Shown: piece after piece, positions 1 to 8,213 of the stretch
Numbering within the stretch: position 1 is the first letter of the stretch
Layout: each line of letters starts with the position of its first letter
The notes under the pieces: model-generated
Told to the model about the DNA's origin: nothing
Seen by the model: only the letters and a program-made list of their open reading frames with translations
Databases searched by the model: none
Position numbers and translations under genes: made by a program
NCBI RefSeq assembly: GCF_900113665.1
Contig: NZ_FOQD01000009.1
Span: 199,812-263,811 of the forward strand
DNA: 64,000 nt
Direction: 5' to 3'
DNA from: Planctomicrobium piriforme
GTDB taxonomy: Bacteria; Planctomycetota; Planctomycetia; Planctomycetales; Planctomycetaceae

Positions 1-44
1 TGAACATCTACGTCTCAGCAAAATAGCTCACATTCATTTCCCAT

Positions 45-1505
45 TTGAAATTCACACTCGTGGCTGAAGAACTTGCTCTGGAATGGTTTCGCGACCGGAT
101 CGACGCCTTGGGCGCCGGGGGCCAGACCGCGCGGCTCGACACGGCTGACCATGCCGACCCCTTGGTCCCCGCCGTGCAGGCGGGCGAAGTGATTCGCGCC
201 TGGCTGGAACGGGAAGGAATTCCGCGCGGCAAGACGGTGCTGGTGCTGCCGCGCGAGGCCGTGGTTGTGCGACGATTGCGGTTGCCGATGGCCCCGGAAA
301 ATGACCTTCCCGATCTCGTCCGGTTTCAGGCGGCGACCAAGACGTCGGCCCCGATGGACTCGCTGATTCTCGACTATCTGCCGGTGCAGCAACGCGGCAC
401 TGGTGACGGTCAGGATGTGATCACGGTCACGGTCGATAAAGACCGGCTCGCGCGGATGCAGGCGGTGTGCGATGCGGCTGGGCTGACCGTCGAGAAGGTG
501 ACGCTCGGAGCACTGGGAATCGGCAAACTGGTCCGCGCTGCACAGGCGTCTGATCTCGGCATGGCCGGACCTGACATGGTCGTGTATCAGCAGGACGCGC
601 AGCTCGAGATTTCGATCTTCGACGAAGGGACGCTGGTCTTCAGTCATGCCCTGCAACTGCCGGAAACGCTCACGCCAGAAAGTCTCAAGCCGCTCAACAG
701 CGACTTGACGAGATCGCTGATGGCGCTGAGTCAGGTTCACCCCGAAGCATCGGTCGGCCGCTGTTTTTATGTGTGCGGCACGCCCCGCCGGGAAGTGCTG
801 GAGCTGTTGCGGCAGCGATTTGCGGATGGCCTGACCGTCGTCGATGTCTCACGGGCGGCAAAGGGACGTTCGATTGCGGGTTACGAAGCCCTCGCCGGCA
901 CGCTGCTGCCGGCTTCGATGCCGAGCCTGTCGCTGGATCTGTTGCATCCCCGTCAACGCATCGAAGCGCCGGATCGCCGTCGTTTGTACGTCGCTGTGGC
1001 GAGCGCTGCGCTGCTGTTGCTGGCCGGCGGGAGCGGGTTCTATTTCTATTCGCAGAAATCGAGACTCGAAACAGAAGTCGCGGATCTGCAGAAGGGGATC
1101 AATACTCAGGAGGAGCAACTGCAAAAAGGGAAGCCCCGGGCGGATGCCTACGCCAGGGTGGCGAAGTGGAAGGAGAGTGACGCGCAGCCGGTCGAATTAT
1201 GGCCGCTGCTGCAGAAGCATCTGCCTGGCGCTGATCGGGTTTACCTGATCGAGTTTCGCGTGGTCCCGACTTCTGGAGAAGTGGCGGCCCGATTTACAGG
1301 CCGCGGTCAGGCGCGGGAACGAGCGGATGTTGATGGCCTGAATCAGTCGCTCTCTGATCAAGGCTTCCGAGTTCGGCCGACGACACCGGCATTGGGTAAG
1401 CGAGATCCCGATTATCCCTGGCAGTTCGAACTGGATATTGAGTTGCCCCGTTCGCAATTGACCGACAAATCGCCGCCGCCGGCCAAACCTGTTACGAAGA
1501 GCTGA
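45..1505 (+). CDS. GspL/PilM-PilN-like secretion or pilus platform protein
   Basis: Likely inner-membrane assembly-platform protein of a type II secretion or type IV pilus-like machine. Residues 1-300 look like the cytoplasmic actin-like GspL/PilM part (a VVVRRLRLP strand followed by a DLPDLVRFQAA helix). One membrane segment lies at about 314-335, followed by a short coiled coil and a periplasmic PilN/GspL-C-like domain. An in-frame stop at 24-26 limits the start: TTG at 45 or GTG at 60. Neither has a convincing ribosome binding site, so the start is uncertain and the gene may be coupled to one upstream of the window. The GspM-like gene follows 54 bp downstream. The family call is inferred from architecture, since similarity in this family is low. 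Confidence 0.7.
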   Translation: MKFTLVAEELALEWFRDRIDALGAGGQTARLDTADHADPLVPAVQAGEVIRAWLEREGIPRGKTVLVLPREAVVVRRLRLPMAPENDLPDLVRFQAATKTSAPMDSLILDYLPVQQRGTGDGQDVITVTVDKDRLARMQAVCDAAGLTVEKVTLGALGIGKLVRAAQASDLGMAGPDMVVYQQDAQLEISIFDEGTLVFSHALQLPETLTPESLKPLNSDLTRSLMALSQVHPEASVGRCFYVCGTPRREVLELLRQRFADGLTVVDVSRAAKGRSIAGYEALAGTLLPASMPSLSLDLLHPRQRIEAPDRRRLYVAVASAALLLLAGGSGFYFYSQKSRLETEVADLQKGINTQEEQLQKGKPRADAYARVAKWKESDAQPVELWPLLQKHLPGADRVYLIEFRVVPTSGEVAARFTGRGQARERADVDGLNQSLSDQGFRVRPTTPALGKRDPDYPWQFELDIELPRSQLTDKSPPPAKPVTKS

Positions 1506-1559
1506 TAAGACGCCTGGGCCTGAGATCACATCGAGCGAAACGCAAAAAGTACGGCATTC

Positions 1560-3230
1560 ATGCAGACTCGCGAAAAAATACTGGGACTGTCACTAGGGGG
1601 GATCGTCATCGCCTGGCTGGGGCTGCCGTATCTGGAGTCGACCTTCCTGACGCCGCTGCGCGCTTTGGAAGCCCGCGCGACCGCGCTCACGGCAGACAAA
1701 GACCGGCTGTTCAGCCAGCAACTGGATCTCGCCCGAAAAGATGCGGACATGAAGAAATGGCGGGGACAAAGTTTGCCGCCGGATCCGCTGAACGCGCAAC
1801 GGCTGTATCAGGAATGGCTGACCAACCTGGCGCAGATTTCCGGCTTTGAAATTCAGAAAATCACGCTCGACCGTCGGGTCGCGGACGGAGACACCTGCGT
1901 GACAATTCCCGTCACGATCGATGCCAAGGCGAAGCTCCGGGAACTGGCACAGTTCTTCGAACGCTTCGAATCAGCCGATCTCTTGCAGCGGATCTCGCGC
2001 TGTGACGTGGTGAGCCCGGCGAACGAGGGAGATCCGGAACTCACGATCACGCTGACGGCGGAAGGGCTGTCACTGCAGTCGGCGCCCGCACGGGCTCGTT
2101 TATTTCCACAAACCGAACTCTTCGAGACGGTCAAGAAAGATGCGACAGCGATCACCGTGGTGTCGAACAAAAGTTTTCCCAAAGAGCTGCCGTTCTGCGT
2201 TCGGGTGGGGAACGAATTTCTCAACGTCACGGCGATCTCCGGCAACACCTGGACTGTGCAGCGTGGGGTCGAGAAGACCTTTGCCGAAGAGCACGAAACC
2301 GGCAGTGCCGTCGAGCAGTTTCCACTGCGAACTGACCCGGCACTGGCGGGGGCGGCTGCGTCGATCTGGAATACGAGTCTGTTCACCAAGCCGGCTCCGT
2401 TCGTGGAGTACAAGCCGCAACTGTCGAACAAGACTCCGCCAGCGGCAATTCGCGGCCGCACCTGGAACTGGAAGCTGGATGTGACCGGCTGGAACCCGGC
2501 GTTTGGCACTCCCAATTTCGAAGTCCTCTCCGCACCCGGCGGATTTGAACTCAATGAGCGGACCGGGACGTTGCAGTGGAAAGTGACCAGTCAGGCGGAG
2601 CTAGGGACGCATCCTGTCGAACTGCTCGTCTGGGGGACCAACGGCCGGGATGCCGGATTCACCACCACGGTGAATGTTCGAGTTCGCGAGCCGAATCAGC
2701 CTCCCCAGCTCGCTGCACAAAGCCCGTTGAAGTTTTTCATCGGCCGCGAGTCGGCGGTAAAGCTGGCGGCCAATGATCCTGATGGAGAGGGGAAGCCGCT
2801 GAAGTTTCTGCTTGAACAAGGGCCGGCCGGGATGACGGTTGATACCCAGTCTGGCGAACTGCGCTGGAAACCTGCGGAAGAACTCGCGCCGCAGCAACTG
2901 GAGATCAAAGTCAAAGCGACCGACGGCGATGAATTGCCGGAGTCGGTGTCGGCGACGATCCCGATCACTCTGGAGGAAGACTCGGCCCGGTTCACTTACC
3001 TGACCGGCTCAGTGCGTCGCACGAGCGGCAAGGAAGAAGCCTGGATCTATGACAGGGCGACCAATCGCACCACTATCGTGCATGCCGGCGAAACGTTTCA
3101 GGTCGCGGACTATGAACTGACGGTCGAATCAATCGGGCCGACGTTCATGATCGTCAAACGGGGCGACCAGACGTACCGCTGGAACTTCGAACAACCGCTG
3201 ACGCAGATGACGCCGAATGCTGGCACATAG
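1560..3230 (+). CDS. GspM/PilO-like protein with putative Ig-like repeats
   Basis: Membrane-anchored periplasmic protein, 556 residues. It has an N-terminal membrane segment (about 8-28), then a coiled-coil/ferredoxin-like part typical of PilO/GspM. In the middle are two cadherin-like putative Ig modules (about 298-375 and 378-470; the second carries NQPPQ and a DPDG turn). A C-terminal domain (about 480-556) resembles a GspC/PilP-like homology region (HAGETFQVADYEL, then a repeat-like IVKRGDQTYRW). It follows the GspL-like gene by 54 bp and was probably co-transcribed. Canonical PilO/GspM proteins are about 160-210 residues, so the Ig insertion and GspC-like tail are unusual. Planctomycete-type fusion is an inference. 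Confidence 0.65.
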   Translation: MQTREKILGLSLGGIVIAWLGLPYLESTFLTPLRALEARATALTADKDRLFSQQLDLARKDADMKKWRGQSLPPDPLNAQRLYQEWLTNLAQISGFEIQKITLDRRVADGDTCVTIPVTIDAKAKLRELAQFFERFESADLLQRISRCDVVSPANEGDPELTITLTAEGLSLQSAPARARLFPQTELFETVKKDATAITVVSNKSFPKELPFCVRVGNEFLNVTAISGNTWTVQRGVEKTFAEEHETGSAVEQFPLRTDPALAGAAASIWNTSLFTKPAPFVEYKPQLSNKTPPAAIRGRTWNWKLDVTGWNPAFGTPNFEVLSAPGGFELNERTGTLQWKVTSQAELGTHPVELLVWGTNGRDAGFTTTVNVRVREPNQPPQLAAQSPLKFFIGRESAVKLAANDPDGEGKPLKFLLEQGPAGMTVDTQSGELRWKPAEELAPQQLEIKVKATDGDELPESVSATIPITLEEDSARFTYLTGSVRRTSGKEEAWIYDRATNRTTIVHAGETFQVADYELTVESIGPTFMIVKRGDQTYRWNFEQPLTQMTPNAGT

Positions 3231-3295
3231 TGCTTCAGAGCGAGGGGAGCATGCCAGACCTTCAACCTTAAACCCCTCAACCTTCAACCATTTCA

Positions 3296-3481
3296 TCAAC
3301 CCTCTGCCGACGCCTCACAACTGACGCTGCCGTCTTCGTTGAATTCGATTCGCAGAACCACCGGGCTGCAGCAGACGGGGCAGTCTTCGACGTACTCCTG
3401 CTGTTCCCCTTCGGTGACGTCGACCGGAATCACCACCTCTTCGCCGCAATAAGGGCAGGTGTATTGGGTTTCTTCCTGCAT
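3296..3481 (-). CDS. CPXCG motif-containing zinc ribbon protein
   Basis: A 61-residue acidic protein with the CPXCG family signature: CPYCGEE near residue 9 and a second CPVCCSP pair near residue 34, giving a four-cysteine zinc ribbon. Full length for the family. Its function is not established. It is convergent with the secretion gene upstream and is followed by about 110 bp before the oxidoreductase on the same strand. Confidence 0.85.
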   Translation of the reverse strand: MQEETQYTCPYCGEEVVIPVDVTEGEQQEYVEDCPVCCSPVVLRIEFNEDGSVSCEASAEG

Positions 3482-3590
3482 GGGACGCTCCGGAAGAGGC
3501 CAGGTCGAATGAAGCAGATGCAGACAGTCTACAGCGACGAGGCGCGAACCGGCAGCGACTCGTCGGTGATTGTCGGAATCTCCCTCGAAA

Positions 3591-4694
3591 TCAGGCGGCT
3601 TCGCTCTGAGCTTGAGCCGCTGGCAGATAGTGTCGCAGCAGGGCGTCGGGACCGCAGCGGCCGGCGGCGGTGCCGTCCCAGGCGTGCGACTGGACGGCTT
3701 GCAGCACCCGTTCGGCCACTTTCAAGGCGGCCAGCCCTTGCTGTCCGCTGACGAGCGGGGCTTGTCCAGTGCGGATGCAGTGCAGGAATGAACGCAGTTC
3801 GGCCGTCAGGGCGTCTTCGTCCGAAGTGTTCATCTTCTCCTGCTTGATGAATCGGGTGAAGATTTCCGGCTTCAACGCGGCAGCGTCGCAGCGCTTCTGC
3901 TGCACGAGTTCGAACGGCAGGTCTCCCCGCAGCATCGGCTCGCCGGGTGTGAATGACATGATGGTCCGGGCGTTGAGATCGGCGATGACACAACCGGTTT
4001 CTGACCAGCACTGCAGGCTACGGGTCGCCTGGGGGGCAACTCGGTTTGCGGTGATGTCGGCCACGCAGCCGCCGGGGAAGGTCAGCCGGGCCTGCACGCA
4101 ATCTTCCATCCCGCCGACCAGCGTGACGCCAAAGGCATCGACCTGCGACGGTGTTTCCCCGACGAGGGCCAGCACGAGTTCGATGTCGTGAATCATCAGA
4201 TCGTGGACCGCGCCGATATCCATCGAGCGGAAGGCATACGGGCTGACCCTTTCGCAGCGAATGTATTTGGGATTGCGGACGAGGTCGGCTGTTTTCTGGA
4301 AGGCGGGATTGAAGCGTTCGATATGGCCGACCTGCAGCGGGACGCTATGCTCGCGAGCCAGTCGGACCAGCACAGCGCCGTCTTCGACGTTGGCGGTGAG
4401 CGGCTTTTCGACGAGGACCGGCACGCTGCGGCAGAGGAAGTCTTCCGCGATAGGACGGTGCAGGCTCGTGGGCACGACGATGGAAACGGCGTCAACGGAG
4501 CTGAGCAGGGTGCGATAGTCGGGGGTCCAGGCACAGCCGCAACTGGCGGCGACCGATTCGCCCTGTTGCTGATTCCCGTCGGCCACGGCCACGAGTTCGG
4601 CCTCGGGCATCTGCGAGAGAATACGGGCATGGTGCCGGCCGAGTGCCCCGACGCCAACGACTGCGACCCGAATCCTGTCAGAATGCGTTGTCAC
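3591..4694 (-). CDS. Gfo/Idh/MocA family oxidoreductase
   Basis: NAD(P)-dependent sugar or nucleotide-sugar oxidoreductase of 367 residues. The N-terminal Rossmann motif GVGALGRHHAR is at about 15-25, the family EKPL motif lies at about 96-99, and a GFO_IDH_MocA C-terminal domain follows (SPYAFR, VHDLMIHDIEL). It lies directly downstream of ompH-lpxC-lpxA on the same strand, 171 bp beyond lpxA and separated from it by an inverted-repeat element. In Acidithiobacillus a related dehydrogenase, GnnA, oxidises UDP-GlcNAc so that lipid A can be made with a diaminosugar, and gnnA is encoded beside lpxA. A GnnA-like role is therefore possible, but no GnnB-type aminotransferase is adjacent. The substrate is not determined from sequence. 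Confidence 0.85.
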   Translation of the reverse strand: MTTHSDRIRVAVVGVGALGRHHARILSQMPEAELVAVADGNQQQGESVAASCGCAWTPDYRTLLSSVDAVSIVVPTSLHRPIAEDFLCRSVPVLVEKPLTANVEDGAVLVRLAREHSVPLQVGHIERFNPAFQKTADLVRNPKYIRCERVSPYAFRSMDIGAVHDLMIHDIELVLALVGETPSQVDAFGVTLVGGMEDCVQARLTFPGGCVADITANRVAPQATRSLQCWSETGCVIADLNARTIMSFTPGEPMLRGDLPFELVQQKRCDAAALKPEIFTRFIKQEKMNTSDEDALTAELRSFLHCIRTGQAPLVSGQQGLAALKVAERVLQAVQSHAWDGTAAGRCGPDALLRHYLPAAQAQSEAA

Positions 4695-4720
4695 TGCGAA
4701 GTCCTTTTCTCGCTGAATAG

Positions 4721-4839
4721 TTCTCAGTTTTCAGTGATCAGTTTTCAGTTCAAAACCGGATGGAGAGCGAAATTAGAACTCCGGGCGGAATGCTTCCGGC
4801 TTTCGAAACTGTTAACTGAAGACTGACGACTGAGAACTT
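4721..4839. repeat. inverted-repeat intergenic element, CAGTTTTCAGT family
   Basis: The left arm (4721-4753) is built from repeats of CAGTTTTCAGT, and the right arm (4811-4838) carries the complementary AACTGAAGACTGACGACTGA. About 57 bp of unrelated DNA lie between. Single arms of the same family occur at 44089-44130 and 49637-49680, with a shorter piece at 59583-59608. The element sits between lpxA and the oxidoreductase and may affect their co-transcription. Confidence 0.75.
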
Positions 4840-4865
4840 CTGTCAATGAATGTGTAATCGTGCCG

Positions 4866-5711
4866 TCAGGCCGTCTTTTTGCGTTCGGTGTAGGGGGCGC
4901 TCCGCGCCGCTTCGCGGGCACGTCCCATCTTGCCGTTGCGTTGATCTTCGATGGCCTGGATCAAAGTGAGTAGTTCGATCGGCAGGGTGCCGTTCAATTC
5001 GTTCGTAAAGTGTTCGCGAACCGCGGCGAGCGTGCGGTGTTCGCGGAACAGCAGTTTCTGTGCGTCGCGAATGACCGAGATCACCGCTTCGCTGATGCCA
5101 GCCCGTCGCATGCCGATGACGTTGACCGTTTTGATTTCGGGATTATCGCTGCCTGCGGAGAGCATGAACGGGGGAATGTCGGTCGGCACGCGGCAGCCGC
5201 CGCTGACAAACGCCAGCCGGCCGATGGTGGCGAAGTGATGGACGACCGAATTGCCTGAGACGATGGCGCGGTCGTGGACATGCACATGTCCGCCGAGCAA
5301 AACGCCGTTAACAAGCATGGTGTTGTTGTAAAGCCGGCAGTTGTGCGCGACGTGGGCGTTCGACATCAGGAGATTGTTGTTCCCGATGCGGGTGCTGCCG
5401 TCTTCTTTTTCGGCCCCGCGGTTAACAGTGACTCCTTCGCGGAACTGGTTGCTGTCGCCGATTTCCACGGTGGTCGGCGCGCCGGGGCGATAGCTGTAAT
5501 CCTGCGGTTCGCCGCCGATGACCGTATTCGGCCAGAAGCGGTTATCGCACCCGATGGTGGTATGCCCGACCAGGGTGACATGGCTGTCCAGAATGCACCG
5601 ATCACCCAAAACGACGTTGGGACCGATGAAACAGAACGGACCGATCTGAAGATCCGATCCCAACTGTGCGGTGGGATGGATGTAAGCCAGGTTGGAAATT
5701 TCGGTGGGCAT
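4866..5711 (-). CDS. lpxA: UDP-N-acetylglucosamine O-acyltransferase LpxA
   Basis: Cytoplasmic first enzyme of lipid A synthesis; transfers an acyl chain from ACP to the 3-OH of UDP-GlcNAc. The 281-residue protein has the N-terminal left-handed beta-helix hexapeptide repeats, the catalytic histidine in NAHVAHNC, and the helical C-terminal LpxA domain. The start at 5711 (MPTEISNLAYIHPTAQLG) matches family length; the open frame runs upstream to 6062, but that part overlaps lpxC out of frame. LpxC ends only 13 bp upstream on the same strand, so the two are one operon. This supports an LPS-type outer membrane. Confidence 0.95.
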   Translation of the reverse strand: MPTEISNLAYIHPTAQLGSDLQIGPFCFIGPNVVLGDRCILDSHVTLVGHTTIGCDNRFWPNTVIGGEPQDYSYRPGAPTTVEIGDSNQFREGVTVNRGAEKEDGSTRIGNNNLLMSNAHVAHNCRLYNNTMLVNGVLLGGHVHVHDRAIVSGNSVVHHFATIGRLAFVSGGCRVPTDIPPFMLSAGSDNPEIKTVNVIGMRRAGISEAVISVIRDAQKLLFREHRTLAAVREHFTNELNGTLPIELLTLIQAIEDQRNGKMGRAREAARSAPYTERKKTA

Positions 5712-5724
5712 GAAAGGGGAATCC

Positions 5725-6729
5725 TCACTGGCGAATGGGAGACTCGCTGGGACGGGAACCGGCCGATGCGAGCAGACGGGGTTTCGCCGACGAAAGGTGA
5801 TGAGACGGCAGAGAATCCGCGGCGGGAGACGGAATGTGTCCAGCGAACGCGGAGGAGGGAGTTTCTTCAGCAAGCGCTGCCTGACCGGCCCGGATCTGGC
5901 GAATGATTTCATGGTTGAGGCGATGACCCGACCGGCTCGCGGTGAACCGGCCAATGATGTCGCAGCCCAGCAGGGCAAAATCGCCGACGCAGTCGAGAAT
6001 CTTGTGACGCACGCATTCGTCCGGTCGCCGCAGTGCGTTGCCGAGAATTCCTTGCGGCCCAAAGACGAGGGCGTTCTGGTGCGTGGCCCGACGAGCCAGT
6101 CCGGCCTTCTGCAGCTGTTCGGCTTCGTGCTGGAGCACGAAAGTGCGGCAAGCGGCCAGTTCCGTCTGGAACGAAGCAGGCGTCACCGTGACGTTCAGCG
6201 ATTGGAATGGAATGGGTCCGGGGCCGAAATCGAGAATGAACCCGATCTGATAGGTTTCATTGCGGGCAGGCTGCACGGCGATGCCGACCCGATCGGTTTC
6301 AATTTGAATTGAGGTCTCTTCGATCCGGACGACCTTGCGGAGTTGATCCTGTTCGACGATTTCGGCGTCGAGCAGGGCTTCCACAAACGCCAGCGCCGAG
6401 CCGTCGCAGATGGGAGGTTCGAGAGCGTTGATCCGCACCAGGCAATTGTCGACCTGGAGGCCGGCGAGGGCGGCCATCACATGTTCAATCACCGCGACGC
6501 TCGCCCCCTGATGGGTAATGACCGTGCAGCGTTCCTGCGGAGTGACGTATTCGACCAGGGCGGGAATTCGCACCGGCGCGGCGAGGTCAACTCGTTCGAA
6601 GACAATTCCGTGATCGCAAGGAGCAGGACAGAATTCCAGTTTCACGTCAGCACCGTGAAACAGGCCAAAGCCCGTCACGGCGACCGGACGGGCGATGGTT
6701 TGCTGGCGGCGTTGGGCAGGCTGGCTCAT
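5725..6729 (-). CDS. lpxC: UDP-3-O-acyl-N-acetylglucosamine deacetylase LpxC
   Basis: Zinc deacetylase catalysing the committed step of lipid A synthesis. The 334-residue protein keeps the expected residues: the Glu-His pair in VIEHVMAAL, the HKILD zinc ligands, and the catalytic SGH in a GRFTASRSGHRLNHE segment. It is not fused to FabZ, unlike the LpxC of several other phyla. It lies 46 bp downstream of the ompH-like gene and 13 bp upstream of lpxA. The C-terminal tail (last about 40 residues) is Ser/Pro/Ala-rich and probably disordered. Confidence 0.95.
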   Translation of the reverse strand: MSQPAQRRQQTIARPVAVTGFGLFHGADVKLEFCPAPCDHGIVFERVDLAAPVRIPALVEYVTPQERCTVITHQGASVAVIEHVMAALAGLQVDNCLVRINALEPPICDGSALAFVEALLDAEIVEQDQLRKVVRIEETSIQIETDRVGIAVQPARNETYQIGFILDFGPGPIPFQSLNVTVTPASFQTELAACRTFVLQHEAEQLQKAGLARRATHQNALVFGPQGILGNALRRPDECVRHKILDCVGDFALLGCDIIGRFTASRSGHRLNHEIIRQIRAGQAALAEETPSSAFAGHIPSPAADSLPSHHLSSAKPRLLASAGSRPSESPIRQ

Positions 6730-6775
6730 GAGACATCCTTGATGGGCGACCGGAAGACGCGTGCAGAGTGGGCGA

Positions 6776-7501
6776 TCAGCGCTTCACGCCGCCCGGCAAG
6801 GCGCCGGTGGGGAGCCGCTTCGTCTCAGGTCGCGTCGCCGATTCAGCGGGCGTCTTCGTCGCCGCTCCGGCAGCAGGCAGGCCGCCGTTCTGCTTCTGCC
6901 AGGCGCTGTTCAGGTAATCGAGGATCGGATCGGTGATGTCGTCTTCGGATCGGAAATGCACCACCTGGCGGTTCATGCCGTTGATGATTTCCTTCGGGTC
7001 CGTCGCTTCGTTGACGTTGTCGCGGCTGAATCGCAGGACCAGCGTGTACTTGTAATAGCTGGCATATCGCTGGACGGCGTCTTCGACTTCCAGGTAGACC
7101 GTCTTGTAGATCTCGGCCTCCTTGCGAAGGAAATCCCGCTGGGCGACCCGCTTGAAGCTTTCGAGGTCGGTCTGCGCTTTCAGCATGTCGCTTTCGATGC
7201 GGGTGAACTCGGGGCTCCCTTCCTGCAGGCTGCCGCTGGAAAGTTGTCCCTGCAACTGCTGAAACTTTTGGACGAGGGCCTTGGCTTCGCTGTCGGTCTG
7301 TTCGATTTCGCTCTGGAGCGATTCGGTCAGGGCAGAGAACTTCTGGTAGTTTTTGAAGACGTGGGCCATGTCGATCAGGCCCACCTGATGGGTGGCGGCC
7401 GGCGTTGCGGCGGCGGGAGCTGTCGCAGCGGGGGCTTGAGCCCACAGGCTGGACGGAGCACTGGCAGCGGCCAGGGCCAAAGCGAGACAAAGTTTTTTCA
7501 C
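6776..7501 (-). CDS. OmpH/Skp family periplasmic chaperone
   Basis: Periplasmic Skp-like chaperone, 241 residues, with a signal peptide (KKLCLALALAAASAPSSLWAQA), an Ala/Pro-rich linker, and a beta-strand plus long helix pair typical of OmpH (VGLIDMAHVFKNYQKF at about 43-58). I chose GTG at 7501 because a GGAG lies nine bases upstream and the signal peptide then starts with a basic pair; an ATG at 7516 is also possible. First gene of an ompH-lpxC-lpxA operon, so outer-membrane protein folding and lipid A synthesis are co-encoded. Confidence 0.85.
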   Translation of the reverse strand: MKKLCLALALAAASAPSSLWAQAPAATAPAAATPAATHQVGLIDMAHVFKNYQKFSALTESLQSEIEQTDSEAKALVQKFQQLQGQLSSGSLQEGSPEFTRIESDMLKAQTDLESFKRVAQRDFLRKEAEIYKTVYLEVEDAVQRYASYYKYTLVLRFSRDNVNEATDPKEIINGMNRQVVHFRSEDDITDPILDYLNSAWQKQNGGLPAAGAATKTPAESATRPETKRLPTGALPGGVKR

Positions 7502-7714
7502 GGCGAAGCACTCCATTGCGTTGCCTGTTGAGTCTGATCCTTCAGCACTCAGTCGTGTTGTCGACGGTCAGGCGTCCCCCTAACCCGGATTGCGGCAAGA
7601 GAAACAATCGACTGCGTATTCTGCACACGCGGCCAATCTGGTCAAGATGAGTTGATTCCTGAGGAATGTCGGGCTTTTCGGGCGATGTCGAGAAGGTAGC
7701 CGGTGCGGCGCACG

Positions 7715-7748
7715 AAAAAGCCCGCTGCAACCGTGAGTTGCAGCGGGC
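7715..7748 (-). terminator. intrinsic terminator of the Cys-rich protein gene
   Basis: Perfect 12-bp stem GCCCGCTGCAAC (7720-7731 and 7737-7748) with a 5-nt loop. On the minus strand it is followed by five T residues (7719-7715). It sits 34 bp beyond the stop of the Cys-rich protein gene. Confidence 0.9.
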
Positions 7749-7781
7749 AAAATCATTTCGGCCTGATTGTGTCAGACTGAA

Positions 7782-8213
7782 TTACTTGGCCGGAGCGGGA
7801 GCCGGAGCCGGGGCAGCCGGGGTGTCTTCCGGCGGCTTCGGAGCAGGCGGGTTTTCCGCTGGCGGAGCCGGGGCGTCAGCCTTGACGGCCGGAGCGGCTT
7901 CGGTCGTCGTGGTGGTGGTGGTGCAACCGCCAGCACAGGGAGCGGTCGTTCCGCACGGGGTCTGGCAGCTCGGGGCACAAGCAGCGCCGCACGGGGATTC
8001 GCAGCTTGGTGCACAAGCAGCGCCGCAGGGGCTTTCACAGCTTGGAGCACAAGTGCTTCCGCACGGGGTGGCGCAGCTCGGGGCGGCACAGGTGCTGGTG
8101 GTACCGCAGCACTTGCTCTTGCGGCCACGGAACAAGCCTGCCTGGGCGACATCGCCCAGCATCACGGCCGAAAGCGCGGCCACAGCAACGAGGGTCAACA
8201 CCTTTTTCATCAT
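7782..8213 (-). CDS. exported Cys-rich tandem-repeat protein
   Basis: About 143 residues. A signal peptide (MMKKVLTLVAVAALSAVMLGDVAQA) is followed by a basic GLFRGRKSKCC stretch. Next come about four 12-residue units of the pattern CAPSCxxPCGxx, then a poly-Thr run and a Pro/Ala-rich tail (PAPAPAPAK). The DNA is a 36-bp minisatellite. The start is supported by AGGAG eight bases upstream of ATG 8213; an ATG at 8210 is in frame. The Cys spacing suggests a disulfide-linked wall or surface component, as reported for Cys-rich planctomycete coat proteins. That role is inference, and metal binding is an alternative. Confidence 0.75.
   Translation of the reverse strand: MMKKVLTLVAVAALSAVMLGDVAQAGLFRGRKSKCCGTTSTCAAPSCATPCGSTCAPSCESPCGAACAPSCESPCGAACAPSCQTPCGTTAPCAGGCTTTTTTTEAAPAVKADAPAPPAENPPAPKPPEDTPAAPAPAPAPAK
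7957..8097 (-). repeat. 36-bp tandem repeats encoding the Cys-rich units
   Basis: About four tandem 36-bp units inside the Cys-rich protein gene, each encoding a CAPSCxxPCGxx unit. The central units are the most alike, so copy number could vary by slippage. Confidence 0.75.

Noticed and set aside
15..740. 241-codon minus-strand frame at the window start
   Set aside because: Antisense shadow of the GspL-like gene.
7957..8097. Possible CRISPR-like array
   Set aside because: 36-bp units are contiguous with no spacers and lie in a coding frame with Cys repeats.
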